Shown piece by piece: positions 31,615 to 39,667 of a stretch of 47,723 nucleotides of DNA. The first letter of the stretch is position 1, and each line of letters begins with the position of its first letter. The notes below the pieces were generated by a model. The model was not told the origin of the DNA and made no database searches. It saw only the letters and a list, made by a program, of their open reading frames with translations. Both the position numbers and the translations under genes were made by a program. Origin of the DNA: an uncultured Prevotellaceae bacterium (GTDB taxonomy: Bacteria; Bacteroidota; Bacteroidia; Bacteroidales; Bacteroidaceae); the NCBI GenBank assembly GCA_947166345.1, contig CAMVDU010000019.1:1-47723 (forward strand). Direction: 5' to 3'.

Positions 31615-32865
31615 ATGATAGGTATTGATTTTGGAGCATCCTTCCTGACAGTTGCCTGTATTTCGCCACAAACGGGAATGCCCGAAGCGGTGAGGTTTAT
31701 GAGCGGTCAAGGGCCATCGGTCAAGCTACCGTCTGTACTAGCTGGTACAGATAAAGGCTTCGTGATAGGTTATGAAGCTGTAAAGGTGATGGAACACTAT
31801 GCCAGTTTACCTGTCAATCAGCGAAGACAAAAGATGGCTAATGTAATATCCGAAATCAGAGTGTTGTTAACACCTGGCATGAAGGAACACATCAATGGCA
31901 GGAACTACACACATGCCGAACTGCTAAGCATATTCTTTGATCTGCTGCTGAAAGCGGTGAAGACTGCATGTCCACAAGACGATGCTATTGATGACTACGT
32001 AGTGTTGACCCATCCTGTGGACATAGCTCATCCCAAACTGGAAATGATGGTGGAGGCATTGCACAAGCAGGGCGTCAGCAGGGTGAAAACCCTTGCAGAG
32101 CCCTTTGCCGCCGTGAAAGGTTATGAACTGACACATACTGTTAATGAAGGGGAAGGGCTATTGGTATTCCACTTCGGAGCCGTTGGTACAGAGGTCTGTT
32201 ATATGAAGAAACAAGAGGGCAAGCTGCATATCCTGGCTGCTCCAGCAACGAATGCACACTGCGGCGGCAACGATCTGGACTACTTGCTCTATGAACATCT
32301 TCACAACTACCTGTTAAAAAGTCAGCATCAAGACATCTCGGCTGACGGGATAGACCTATGTATCCTGCAGCAATGCCGCAAGCTGAAAGAAATGTTTGGC
32401 ACATGTGACGATTCTGTCTGTGAGACAGACATTCACCATGCAGGTAGATTCAGGCTTAGCCGTGAAGCTTTCAACGCTCTTGTCTATTCCAAGATTGATG
32501 AGGCGATTAACGTAGCCCGTATAGTGGCAAACGATGTAAAGGGCAAGAAATTCAATATCGACAAGATACTGCTTGTAGGCGGTTCTTCACACTTACCATT
32601 AGTAAAGTCCCACCTGTCAGAGTCGTTTACGGAAACACCCATTGAAATGTGTTGTAATGAAGACACCGCTGCTGCCAGAGGAGCCATCGGTCAGTATGCA
32701 GTAGGGGCTGACGGTCCTTTCGACCCTCATTTATCCATGATATGCCGCAAGTGTCAGTCTCCTTTCTGCTTCCGTTATAAGGATGTCATCCCAGGACGAG
32801 GTTTTGTCTATCACTGTCTAGATTGCGGATGGGAGGGATCAGGAGTTAAAGTCGTACTATTTTGA
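31615..32865 (+). CDS. Hsp70/actin-fold ATPase with C-terminal zinc ribbon, cassette gene 3
   Basis: A 416-residue actin-like ATPase. Phosphate-1 motif MIGIDFGASFLTV at the N-terminus, connect-1-like TLAEPFAAVKGYEL near 160-175, phosphate-2 LLVFHFGAVGTEV, and the adenosine motif ILLVGGSSHLPLVKSHL near 320 all match the DnaK nucleotide-binding domain. There is no substrate-binding domain. The last 42 residues instead hold a zinc ribbon, CRKC (377-380) and CLDC (401-404). It could use ATP to load, sense or remodel a partner. Ten bases separate it from the gene before. Confidence 0.85.
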   Translation: MIGIDFGASFLTVACISPQTGMPEAVRFMSGQGPSVKLPSVLAGTDKGFVIGYEAVKVMEHYASLPVNQRRQKMANVISEIRVLLTPGMKEHINGRNYTHAELLSIFFDLLLKAVKTACPQDDAIDDYVVLTHPVDIAHPKLEMMVEALHKQGVSRVKTLAEPFAAVKGYELTHTVNEGEGLLVFHFGAVGTEVCYMKKQEGKLHILAAPATNAHCGGNDLDYLLYEHLHNYLLKSQHQDISADGIDLCILQQCRKLKEMFGTCDDSVCETDIHHAGRFRLSREAFNALVYSKIDEAINVARIVANDVKGKKFNIDKILLVGGSSHLPLVKSHLSESFTETPIEMCCNEDTAAARGAIGQYAVGADGPFDPHLSMICRKCQSPFCFRYKDVIPGRGFVYHCLDCGWEGSGVKVVLF

Positions 32866-32878
32866 TTTTTGAGAGAAG

Positions 32879-33883
32879 ATGAAAGTTCTCATGATAGGAC
32901 ATAGTGGCGCCGGCAAGACATCATTCATGGCTGGCATGTACAAGCGACTGGGCGAAGAGCGAAGTGGCTATGGCATGCATACCACCGACGAGGAGCAGCA
33001 CATGCAACTGAAGCGCCTGGCCGACAGATTGTCACGTGGGCAATACCCTGAGGGTACCGATGTTCAGTCATCGTACCTTTTCAATTTTACTCGCAATGGC
33101 AAGCCCATTATGCCCATTGAATGGATTGATTATCGAGGGGGCGCACTGACAAGTACCGATAAAGATGACAAGGAACTCAAAGTGCTAACCGACCAGATTG
33201 CTGACAGTGATGCATTGATTATCTTTCTGGATGGAACGAAGTTGAATGAGTTGAGGTGGGAGACCCAGTGTGAGTTTGACATCATCATCTCGTGTGTGGA
33301 ACTTGCATTAAAAAAGGAACGCAAGCATTGGCTACCCATTAGCATGGTCATCACAAAGGCTGATCTCATTACGGTGGACGATGATTTGCTAAAAGGCCTG
33401 CACTATTTCGACATGTTCCTTGAGAACGCCCAATACAGTGATGTGGTAAAGGTTTCTGTGAGCCGTTGCACAGTTACTCAGGATGACTGCGAATCGACCA
33501 TCTATCCCTTCCTGTTTGCAATGGATGGTATTCTACCCAACTACATCGTACAGTGCAGGGAGGAAGAAGCCGTGTGTAAGAAAGAATACAAGGAACAAAG
33601 CCCATGTGACCTGATAGAAGGAATCTTTTTCTTGGCTGAGCAACTGTTGGAATGGGCTTTTGTCATCGTCAGTTTTATTCTTCAAAAACTACTGAAATGG
33701 ATATTCGGCATCAATATGAATCTGTGGAGTTGGACGACGCATTTCAAATGGAAATATTGGAAACGACAAGACTGGAAAGAGGCTACGCGCAACCGCAAAC
33801 ATGCTGAAAAGCGCGTGAAGAAAGTTGACAAAGACATCAGAAAATATATCAAAAAACAAAAATTCAAAATCTATGGCAAGTAA
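32879..33883 (+). CDS. small GTPase-like protein with membrane segment, cassette gene 4
   Basis: A 334-residue P-loop protein. G1 is GHSGAGKTS (7-15) and G4 TKAD (159-162). The G3 position has DYRGG (84-88) in place of DxxGQ, following IMPIEWI. This pattern recalls the predicted double-GTPase families that occur in pairs. Residues about 245-280 are strongly hydrophobic with aromatic residues (FFLAEQLLEWAFVIVSFILQ) and look membrane-bound. The C-terminus is very basic (RKHAEKRVKKVDKDIRKYIKK). It overlaps the next gene by 11 bases, so the two partners are probably made in step. Confidence 0.8.
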   Translation: MKVLMIGHSGAGKTSFMAGMYKRLGEERSGYGMHTTDEEQHMQLKRLADRLSRGQYPEGTDVQSSYLFNFTRNGKPIMPIEWIDYRGGALTSTDKDDKELKVLTDQIADSDALIIFLDGTKLNELRWETQCEFDIIISCVELALKKERKHWLPISMVITKADLITVDDDLLKGLHYFDMFLENAQYSDVVKVSVSRCTVTQDDCESTIYPFLFAMDGILPNYIVQCREEEAVCKKEYKEQSPCDLIEGIFFLAEQLLEWAFVIVSFILQKLLKWIFGINMNLWSWTTHFKWKYWKRQDWKEATRNRKHAEKRVKKVDKDIRKYIKKQKFKIYGK

Positions 33884-34889
33884 AATTTCTATCTATGGAC
33901 TGAGTGGTTCGGGAAAGTCATGCTACATCTATGCAATGACAAAAGCCATGAACAAAGGCATCAAGTTTGACAATGGCAAAGTAATGACGATGGTCAACTC
34001 CGACCTGAAACAAGTCAACTTGCTGAATCAGCGATTCAATATGATGGTCAACGGAATGTGGCCTCCAGGAACTACAGAAACAACTGTATTCTCCTATAAT
34101 AACCGAATCGCTTTCAAATTCATCACAGACATCAGCATCCGTGATTATCGTGGTGGTATTTTTACCAACATTGAAGAAGACATGAACGAGGTAGATGATC
34201 TTTACAAATCGTTTAAAGATTCTGGTTCACTGGCTTTTTTCATCGGTGTAGATAAGGTGATGCGTGCCTTGAAAGGTGATGTAGAGGCCTTTAACGACCT
34301 TGATTTAATGAACAACCTTTATGCCAGGTATCTAGACCTCTACCCTAACGACACCACTCCCATCATCTTCGTGCTCACAAAAGCCGACCTGGCTTCACCC
34401 GAGGAACTTGAAACCTGCAAGAACTTCATTCGCGATAACTATGCTGCATTCTTTGGTGCCGGCACGGGATTAACAGTCGGTCTGACGGCAGTTACGCTAG
34501 GTCGCAACTTAGGCTGTGGTGCCGACAATGAGCTGATAGGCGAACTGCGTGTTGGGCCTTCTGAGGGTAACATCCAGATACCTATCCTCTTTACCATCTT
34601 CGGTATCTACAGCAAACGTATTGCTGAAGAGCTGGAGAGAAATGCCGCATACAACAAGACATTAGAAACACGACAAGGAACACTTGCCCAAAGAGAACAG
34701 AAAGGTTTCTTTAGTAAAATATGGTATGGAGGTACATCAAGCATCAAAAGGCAAATAGAAGCTATTCAGGGACAAATAAAGAAATCCAATGAAGATTTAT
34801 TACTGATGGCTGATTGTATAGACCTTATAAAGTCAAAGATGCGCGATGGCGTTGAATTATATGTTGACGGAGAACTGCAAAACATTTAA
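33873..34889 (+). CDS. second small GTPase-like protein, cassette gene 5
   Basis: I chose the ATG at 33873 (MASKISIYGLSGSGKS) because the P-loop follows directly; the open frame upstream only adds Lys/Ser/Asn residues inside the previous gene. The product is 338 residues. G1 GLSGSGKS, the switch DYRGG in ISIRDYRGGIF, and G4 TKAD in FVLTKADLA parallel the preceding gene, so the two are likely paralogous partners. A short Gly/Thr/Leu-rich hydrophobic stretch (GAGTGLTVGLTAVTLG) follows G4. The C-terminal third is a coiled coil of two helices (RQIEAIQGQIKKSNEDLLL). It is 11 bases before gene 6. Confidence 0.8.
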   Translation: MASKISIYGLSGSGKSCYIYAMTKAMNKGIKFDNGKVMTMVNSDLKQVNLLNQRFNMMVNGMWPPGTTETTVFSYNNRIAFKFITDISIRDYRGGIFTNIEEDMNEVDDLYKSFKDSGSLAFFIGVDKVMRALKGDVEAFNDLDLMNNLYARYLDLYPNDTTPIIFVLTKADLASPEELETCKNFIRDNYAAFFGAGTGLTVGLTAVTLGRNLGCGADNELIGELRVGPSEGNIQIPILFTIFGIYSKRIAEELERNAAYNKTLETRQGTLAQREQKGFFSKIWYGGTSSIKRQIEAIQGQIKKSNEDLLLMADCIDLIKSKMRDGVELYVDGELQNI

Positions 34890-34900
34890 GGGACTACATT

Positions 34901-36007
34901 ATGGATAAACAACTATTTATCTTTTCACGTACGCAGAAGGTTGACTATGGCGTGATGGTGTCACCGACATCGGATTTCTGTCCGAGAGAGGTAAAGATGT
35001 TTTTCAAGGAACAAGTGAGAGGACTGCTGAATGCAGACCAATATACCCCCGACTTCACCAATCCCCGTTGGCTGCTGAGCCGAGTGGGAGATCTGACACT
35101 ATGGGGTGTGGGATGCTGGAATGAGACACATGGTGAAGAGTTTACGACAGACGAGGCAGGACGTAAACATCTTCGTAACTTCGTAGGCATTGTTTACCAA
35201 GGAGAAATAGATTCATTACCTTATGATATTGACTATTTCAGCACAGAGTTCAACAAACATATCGGAAAGGTATGGACCATGTCACGTATGGATATTCAAA
35301 TTGCAACAGGGGTTGTTCCTGTGGATTATACTGGCAATAAGACCATTAAAGGCGGTGTGGCTCCTGGACTGAATACGATGCCCAACAGGTCATTGATCAT
35401 TGACCCAGCAAAGACTGAAAGCCTGATTGGTGCTGCCCTCATCACTAAGGGGGACATCTCCATTGCCACCAACATCCTCGACGTGAAGCTGGCTTGCGAT
35501 GATCGTTATCAATTCCTTAACGCCAGCGTTATCAACCATCCGGGAGGACAGGTTCATACATTTACGGTACCCAGCAAGATTCCCAACGTGGTAGTAACGC
35601 CCAAGCCGACACCAGATCCCAAACCCAAACCCGAACCGAATCCTAAGCCCGGCCCCATTCCTCCCAAGCCAGGTCCAGGTCCTGTTCCCCCCAAACCGGA
35701 ACCTCCTAAGCCAATACCTCCTGTGGATGAGAAAAGGAATTCCAATCCCTTCAAGATCATTGCCTTTATCGAATTGCTGATTATCATCGGTCTTCTCATT
35801 GCCTATTGCACCAAAGGCGGAGACAAGGAAGAATCGGAAAATAATGATGACAAGCAAGAACAGATGGAGAAAAAGAACGACCAGGAAGAAAAGCCTCAGA
35901 ATACCATTACGCCAAATAATGAAGGTGTCCACAAGGGCCTGTTTAAAGAAAGTGAACCAAAAGACGAGAAAGAGATTGACCCAAAGTTAAAACTGAATAA
36001 TGACTGA
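34901..36007 (+). CDS. proline-rich single-pass membrane protein, cassette gene 6
   Basis: A 368-residue protein in three parts. Residues 1-225 form a globular domain with no motif I can name (KQLFIFSRTQKVDYGVMVSP at the start); its position beside the paired GTPases suggests a GTPase-associated protein, but that is inference from context. Residues 233-275 are a rigid Pro/Lys linker (PKPTPDPKPKPEPNPKP and PIPPKPGPGP) as in TonB. A single membrane helix spans about 283-303 (FKIIAFIELLIIIGLLIAY). The tail of about 65 residues is highly charged. There is no signal peptide, so the N-terminal domain is probably cytoplasmic. It overlaps gene 7 by eight bases. Confidence 0.75.
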   Translation: MDKQLFIFSRTQKVDYGVMVSPTSDFCPREVKMFFKEQVRGLLNADQYTPDFTNPRWLLSRVGDLTLWGVGCWNETHGEEFTTDEAGRKHLRNFVGIVYQGEIDSLPYDIDYFSTEFNKHIGKVWTMSRMDIQIATGVVPVDYTGNKTIKGGVAPGLNTMPNRSLIIDPAKTESLIGAALITKGDISIATNILDVKLACDDRYQFLNASVINHPGGQVHTFTVPSKIPNVVVTPKPTPDPKPKPEPNPKPGPIPPKPGPGPVPPKPEPPKPIPPVDEKRNSNPFKIIAFIELLIIIGLLIAYCTKGGDKEESENNDDKQEQMEKKNDQEEKPQNTITPNNEGVHKGLFKESEPKDEKEIDPKLKLNND

Positions 36008-37598
36008 CGTAGAGATGTTGCAACACACACAGGAACTGCTTCGTGATGTGTGTTGTTTTCTGGAGCTGGAGCATAGGAAACACGTTGCTGCCCTGCAAAC
36101 GCTCCAAGAAGAATTGACATCACCATGTGTTTTGGCAGTGGCTGGTAAGGTGAAGGCAGGCAAAAGCTTTCTTATCAATGCGCTTTTGGGGGTTGACCTA
36201 GCTATGACAGGTAGCACTGAAACGACAGCCACCATCAATGTATTCAAGAAAGGTACGCCACCGTCACCTGACAAGCCAATTCTATGTCAACGAATTGACG
36301 GAAAGGAAGAGTGGAAACCACGATCATTCCTGAACGCGTTGCAGGGTACTAGCGAGGACACTTTAAAAGAAACTGCACAAATAGAGAAATTGATATTCTA
36401 TATCAATGACAACCCTCTTTTGGAAGACGTCACTCTAGTGGATACACCAGGTATCGGTGCAGATGTAGGTGATGACGGTGATGCTCACCAACAACACACT
36501 GATGCCTACTTTCGCCTTCGTGAAAGACATCAACAGGAGACGGTAAGTCTGTCTAACAATGCCGATGCAGTGATATACCTCTTCAATACTGTCCCCACTG
36601 AGACTGACAAAAATTTCATAGCCTCACTTTATGACAACGGCAATGGTCTAACAGCACTTAACGGCATTGGTGTGCTATCTAAGATTGACAAGAATCTGGA
36701 GGGGCTACGTTACGTGGATAAATATGCCAGCGAGTTCAACAAGGAGTTATTTTCCATTAAACCTGTCTCTGCTGCTATATGCAAGTACACGCCCAAACGT
36801 GAACAAGCCATACGACTGGGACGCGAACTTAGGGAGGGCTTCCCTCAAGAGAAAGGATTCAGAATGTCAATAGGCTCAGAGAGCATTTTCCTTATGGAGA
36901 AGCTGCCAGGTTGCACGATTTCTGCTAAACGTCGTAAAGAGATTCTACAACAGTTTGCTGAACGTGATCTACCCTGGAGTACTTTCATGCTGGTTGCTTC
37001 TGAGCTCTATTCACATGAGAATGTTGATGAGGCATTGGCAAACCTCAGAGACATAGGAGGAATAGAACCTCTACGACAGCTCATCAACGACCATTTCTTC
37101 AGTCGCAGCAGGATGCTCAGAATCGGGAAGGTTCTCACCAGTTTGATGCATATTCTCAAAGACATAGAATACGGAATACCTTTGCAGAAAGAGCAAGTAC
37201 GGACTACTGTCAAAAATGAGAAGAAGTCTTTTTCCAAGTATGAAGAAAATGGAACACTATCCATCGTCATCAAGCACGAAGCGCCAAAAACAAACAATCA
37301 GAAGACAATACAGGAAAAAGTGCAGGCTTTTGAGAAACGGGTAGAGAAACTACAGCTTGAAATGTCTGATATCAACAATAGCTATCTTGCCTTTCGGAAA
37401 GCAATGGCTGCACGTGATCAGTTCACCGAAGAAGAATTCTCAGAGTTGACAACACTGCTAACAGCAAAACCTACACAAGAGGATTGTTGTCAACGTCAGT
37501 GCTATTGGAGAGCAATCGCAAATATGTCGGCCCCCAACAGCACTAGACAAATGGTAGCTCGCACTGCTGTATTGATGTATGGAAAAGCGATTAGTTGA
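36000..37598 (+). CDS. second dynamin-like GTPase, cassette gene 7
   Basis: A 532-residue GTPase. G1 GKVKAGKS (49-56), candidate switch Thr in GSTETTATIN (71-80), G3 DTPG (148-151, in LVDTPGIGADVGDDG) and G4 SKID (227-230) belong to the same broad family as gene 2, but the rest differs. There is no long hydrophobic segment. The C-terminal half is helical with a clear coiled coil (about 425-460, VQAFEKRVEKLQLEMSDIN). The G3 region carries an unusual acidic, histidine-rich loop (DDGDAHQQH). It may form a heteromer with gene 2, one partner giving the membrane anchor. Last gene; no strong terminator follows. Confidence 0.87.
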   Translation: MTDVEMLQHTQELLRDVCCFLELEHRKHVAALQTLQEELTSPCVLAVAGKVKAGKSFLINALLGVDLAMTGSTETTATINVFKKGTPPSPDKPILCQRIDGKEEWKPRSFLNALQGTSEDTLKETAQIEKLIFYINDNPLLEDVTLVDTPGIGADVGDDGDAHQQHTDAYFRLRERHQQETVSLSNNADAVIYLFNTVPTETDKNFIASLYDNGNGLTALNGIGVLSKIDKNLEGLRYVDKYASEFNKELFSIKPVSAAICKYTPKREQAIRLGRELREGFPQEKGFRMSIGSESIFLMEKLPGCTISAKRRKEILQQFAERDLPWSTFMLVASELYSHENVDEALANLRDIGGIEPLRQLINDHFFSRSRMLRIGKVLTSLMHILKDIEYGIPLQKEQVRTTVKNEKKSFSKYEENGTLSIVIKHEAPKTNNQKTIQEKVQAFEKRVEKLQLEMSDINNSYLAFRKAMAARDQFTEEEFSELTTLLTAKPTQEDCCQRQCYWRAIANMSAPNSTRQMVARTAVLMYGKAIS

Positions 37599-37653
37599 AA
37601 GCAGATACTAATATTCCGAGTAAAGAAAACCTAAGAGAGAAACAAGTGCAAGA

Positions 37654-39099
37654 TCACTCCGCATCTACACGGACAAAAGACGGTCGGACATCAGGCTCCA
37701 CCGTTTGAACCTCTACATCTGAGAAATGGATATTGCGCGTGTGGCGCAGGAAGAAACCCTTGGCTGGCAGCAGACCCCACATCGTGGCTTCGGGGTAGGC
37801 CTTGGCTCGCTCGTCAGCCACAGCATCGTCGATGGCCTTCAGGTCGTTCTGCGTCACACCTCCCTGCTGAAGGATGGAGATCTGCGAGAGCCTCACATTC
37901 TGCACAGGATGGTCAGGCAGTCCGCTGATGGAACAGCCTGTAGGTCCTGCGTTCCTTATCTGGAAATGCGCTATGCTGATGCCGTCGATGGTGCCTACAT
38001 GGTCTATGGGAATCAGCTCCGCTATCGTGTCGTCATTACCCTGTCCGCTCAGTCCGCCACCTTCCCCCTCGCCTTTTGGAGAGGGGTTAGGGGAGAGGCT
38101 CGAGGTTTTCAACTTGTAACCCCGTCCTCTGTTGCCCAGTCGGATGAAGATGGGCGACTCTGTACCCTCTACAGTGAAGTCAGAGGCGCTGACGTTCTCC
38201 ATCACGCCCCCATCAACAATCTCGAGCGAGAGGGCCGACGTGCCGTTGGGTCGTCCGAAGAACAGCTCTCGCTGGTCTGCACTCGGCTTCACCACCACCC
38301 CACTGATATTGATATTGCGGAAGCCGCCGTTGGTCTCTGTGCCCAGTTTCACGGCATTGCAGTGGCTCGACACCACGCAGTCGGCAATGCGGATGTTCTC
38401 GCAGAGCCGTGGTGACGTACTCTTCAGCGTGATGCCGTCATCGTCCGAATCAGCGATGACACCCCTCACCACTACCTCGTGGCATCCGTCGATGTCCAGC
38501 GCATCGTTGTTGTAGTTGTTGCGGTTGAACACCCTGATATCCTCGATCCTCACCCTGTCGCAGGCCAGGTAGTGCTGCATCCAGCAGCCCGAGTTCTTGA
38601 GGGTGACGTCCTTCACCGTGATGTCCTCGCTCTGGATGAAACGTAGCAGGTGCGGACGCGTGATGCCCTCGTCGTTCCACGACAGTTTCTTGAAGGCCCT
38701 GCCCCTTCCGTCAATCGTTCCATAGCCGTCTATCACCACGTTCTTCACCCTGTCGGCATAGATCAGTTGGATGGTGTGTGTCTGCGTGCGCAGCGACACA
38801 TAGTCCGACTTCTGGGGCACATAGTCCTTCAGGTCCGTACTGCCATAGAGCGTGGCACCCCGTTCCAGGTAGAGGTGCACGTCCGACCTCAGGACGATGG
38901 AGCCAATCTTATACTGTCCGGTAGGCACCACCACCCTACCCCCTCCAGCCTGCGAACAGTCGTCGATAGCCTGCTGCAGCGCCTTTGTGCTGAGCACGGT
39001 GGTGTCAGCCCTGGCTCCATAGTCCACGATATTATAGTCGCGTGCCTCCACGCTGCCTGCCAGCATCAGCAGCACAGCCGACAAACAAAAAGCATTCAT
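37654..39099 (-). CDS. exported GH28 family pectinase (polygalacturonase-like)
   Basis: A 481-residue beta-helix protein with a signal peptide (MNAFCLSAVLLMLAGSVEA). GH28 features in order: NIVDYGARADTTVLSTKALQQAI at the N-terminus, NNDALDIDG, SDDDGITLKS (catalytic Asp pair), SSHCNAVKLGTE. It should cut galacturonan or rhamnogalacturonan, feeding the kduI-kduD pathway. The usual His-Gly after SSH is His-Cys. A dispersed palindrome is read in frame and inserts SLSPNPSPKGEG plus a Gly-rich run near residues 330-350, probably a surface loop. The ATG overlaps the stop of the upstream lipoprotein gene (ATGA). A copy of its 3' end lies at 28278-28362. Confidence 0.92.
   Translation of the reverse strand: MNAFCLSAVLLMLAGSVEARDYNIVDYGARADTTVLSTKALQQAIDDCSQAGGGRVVVPTGQYKIGSIVLRSDVHLYLERGATLYGSTDLKDYVPQKSDYVSLRTQTHTIQLIYADRVKNVVIDGYGTIDGRGRAFKKLSWNDEGITRPHLLRFIQSEDITVKDVTLKNSGCWMQHYLACDRVRIEDIRVFNRNNYNNDALDIDGCHEVVVRGVIADSDDDGITLKSTSPRLCENIRIADCVVSSHCNAVKLGTETNGGFRNINISGVVVKPSADQRELFFGRPNGTSALSLEIVDGGVMENVSASDFTVEGTESPIFIRLGNRGRGYKLKTSSLSPNPSPKGEGEGGGLSGQGNDDTIAELIPIDHVGTIDGISIAHFQIRNAGPTGCSISGLPDHPVQNVRLSQISILQQGGVTQNDLKAIDDAVADERAKAYPEATMWGLLPAKGFFLRHTRNIHFSDVEVQTVEPDVRPSFVRVDAE
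38063..38099. repeat. dispersed GC-rich palindrome, copy 6, inside GH28
   Basis: CCCCCTCGCC-TTTT-GGAGAGGGG core followed by TTAGGGGAGAGG. Read in frame it encodes LSPNPSPKGEGEGGG within the GH28 enzyme without breaking the gene. Confidence 0.85.
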
Positions 39100-39530
39100 T
39101 TATTTTCCTTCTCCCGCATCCTCTTCTCAAAGGCCTTCGAAACCTCTTGTTTCTTTAAATCCAGGTCATGTATCTCTTTCTGTATTTTTTCGTCAATATC
39201 TTCATCTTTTACATCCCTAGCAGCTTTTGAAAGAGCCTTCTCGTAGTCTTGGTAAGCGTCTCTGAACTCATCAATCTCCTTTTCAGAGGGATCACCCTCC
39301 ATGAATTCAATCTTGGCTTCCAACGCCTGCTTGTAATTCTCCGCTATCTCATTTGCAGAAAGATTGTCTCCCTTCTTGAGTTCCTTTGTCAACTCCACCA
39401 GCGTCGCCGTGGGGTCGCCGCTTGTTTCATCGTCTTCTTTCTCGCTGTCGCTCTTGCTGCCGCACGACATCACCATTGCCACCATCATCAACATGGTCAG
39501 CACTTTTCTCCATGAATCAATTGTCTTCAT
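39096..39530 (-). CDS. small helical lipoprotein
   Basis: From the ATG at 39530 the product is 144 residues with a lipoprotein signal (MKTIDSWRKVLTMLMMVAMVMSC). The rest is charged and entirely helical (LVELTKELKKGDNLSANEI, then several Glu/Lys helices ending EKRMREKENK). It resembles the small DUF-type helical lipoproteins common in Bacteroidetes; I cannot name the family. It is translationally coupled to the GH28 gene downstream by a 4-base overlap. Confidence 0.75.
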   Translation of the reverse strand: MKTIDSWRKVLTMLMMVAMVMSCGSKSDSEKEDDETSGDPTATLVELTKELKKGDNLSANEIAENYKQALEAKIEFMEGDPSEKEIDEFRDAYQDYEKALSKAARDVKDEDIDEKIQKEIHDLDLKKQEVSKAFEKRMREKENK

Positions 39531-39556
39531 AATCTTCGTTTTTATGTTTACGTCTG

Positions 39557-39564
39557 CAAAGATA
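39557..39564 (-). promoter_or_regulatory. -7 element for the lipoprotein-GH28 operon
   Basis: Read leftward, TATCTTTG lies 27 bases before the lipoprotein start codon. No clear -33 element at the normal distance. Confidence 0.65.
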
Positions 39565-39626
39565 AGAAAAATCATCAAATCTCGTAAAAAGTTGCGTAAT
39601 AAATATGTTTTTTTAGCTATAATTTG

Positions 39627-39634
39627 TACTTTTG
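39627..39634 (+). promoter_or_regulatory. -7 element for the small orphan gene
   Basis: TACTTTTG lies 34 bases before the start codon of the gene at 39668, in an A/T-rich divergent promoter region. The -33 match is weak. Confidence 0.6.
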
Positions 39635-39667
39635 CAGTCTATAACATCAAATAATTAAAAACTTATT

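Noticed and set aside
28278..37732. Calling the seven-gene cassette a complete integrative element
   Set aside because: Direct repeats are present, but no integrase, transposase, relaxase or tRNA target was found, so only an inserted or recombined cassette is proposed.
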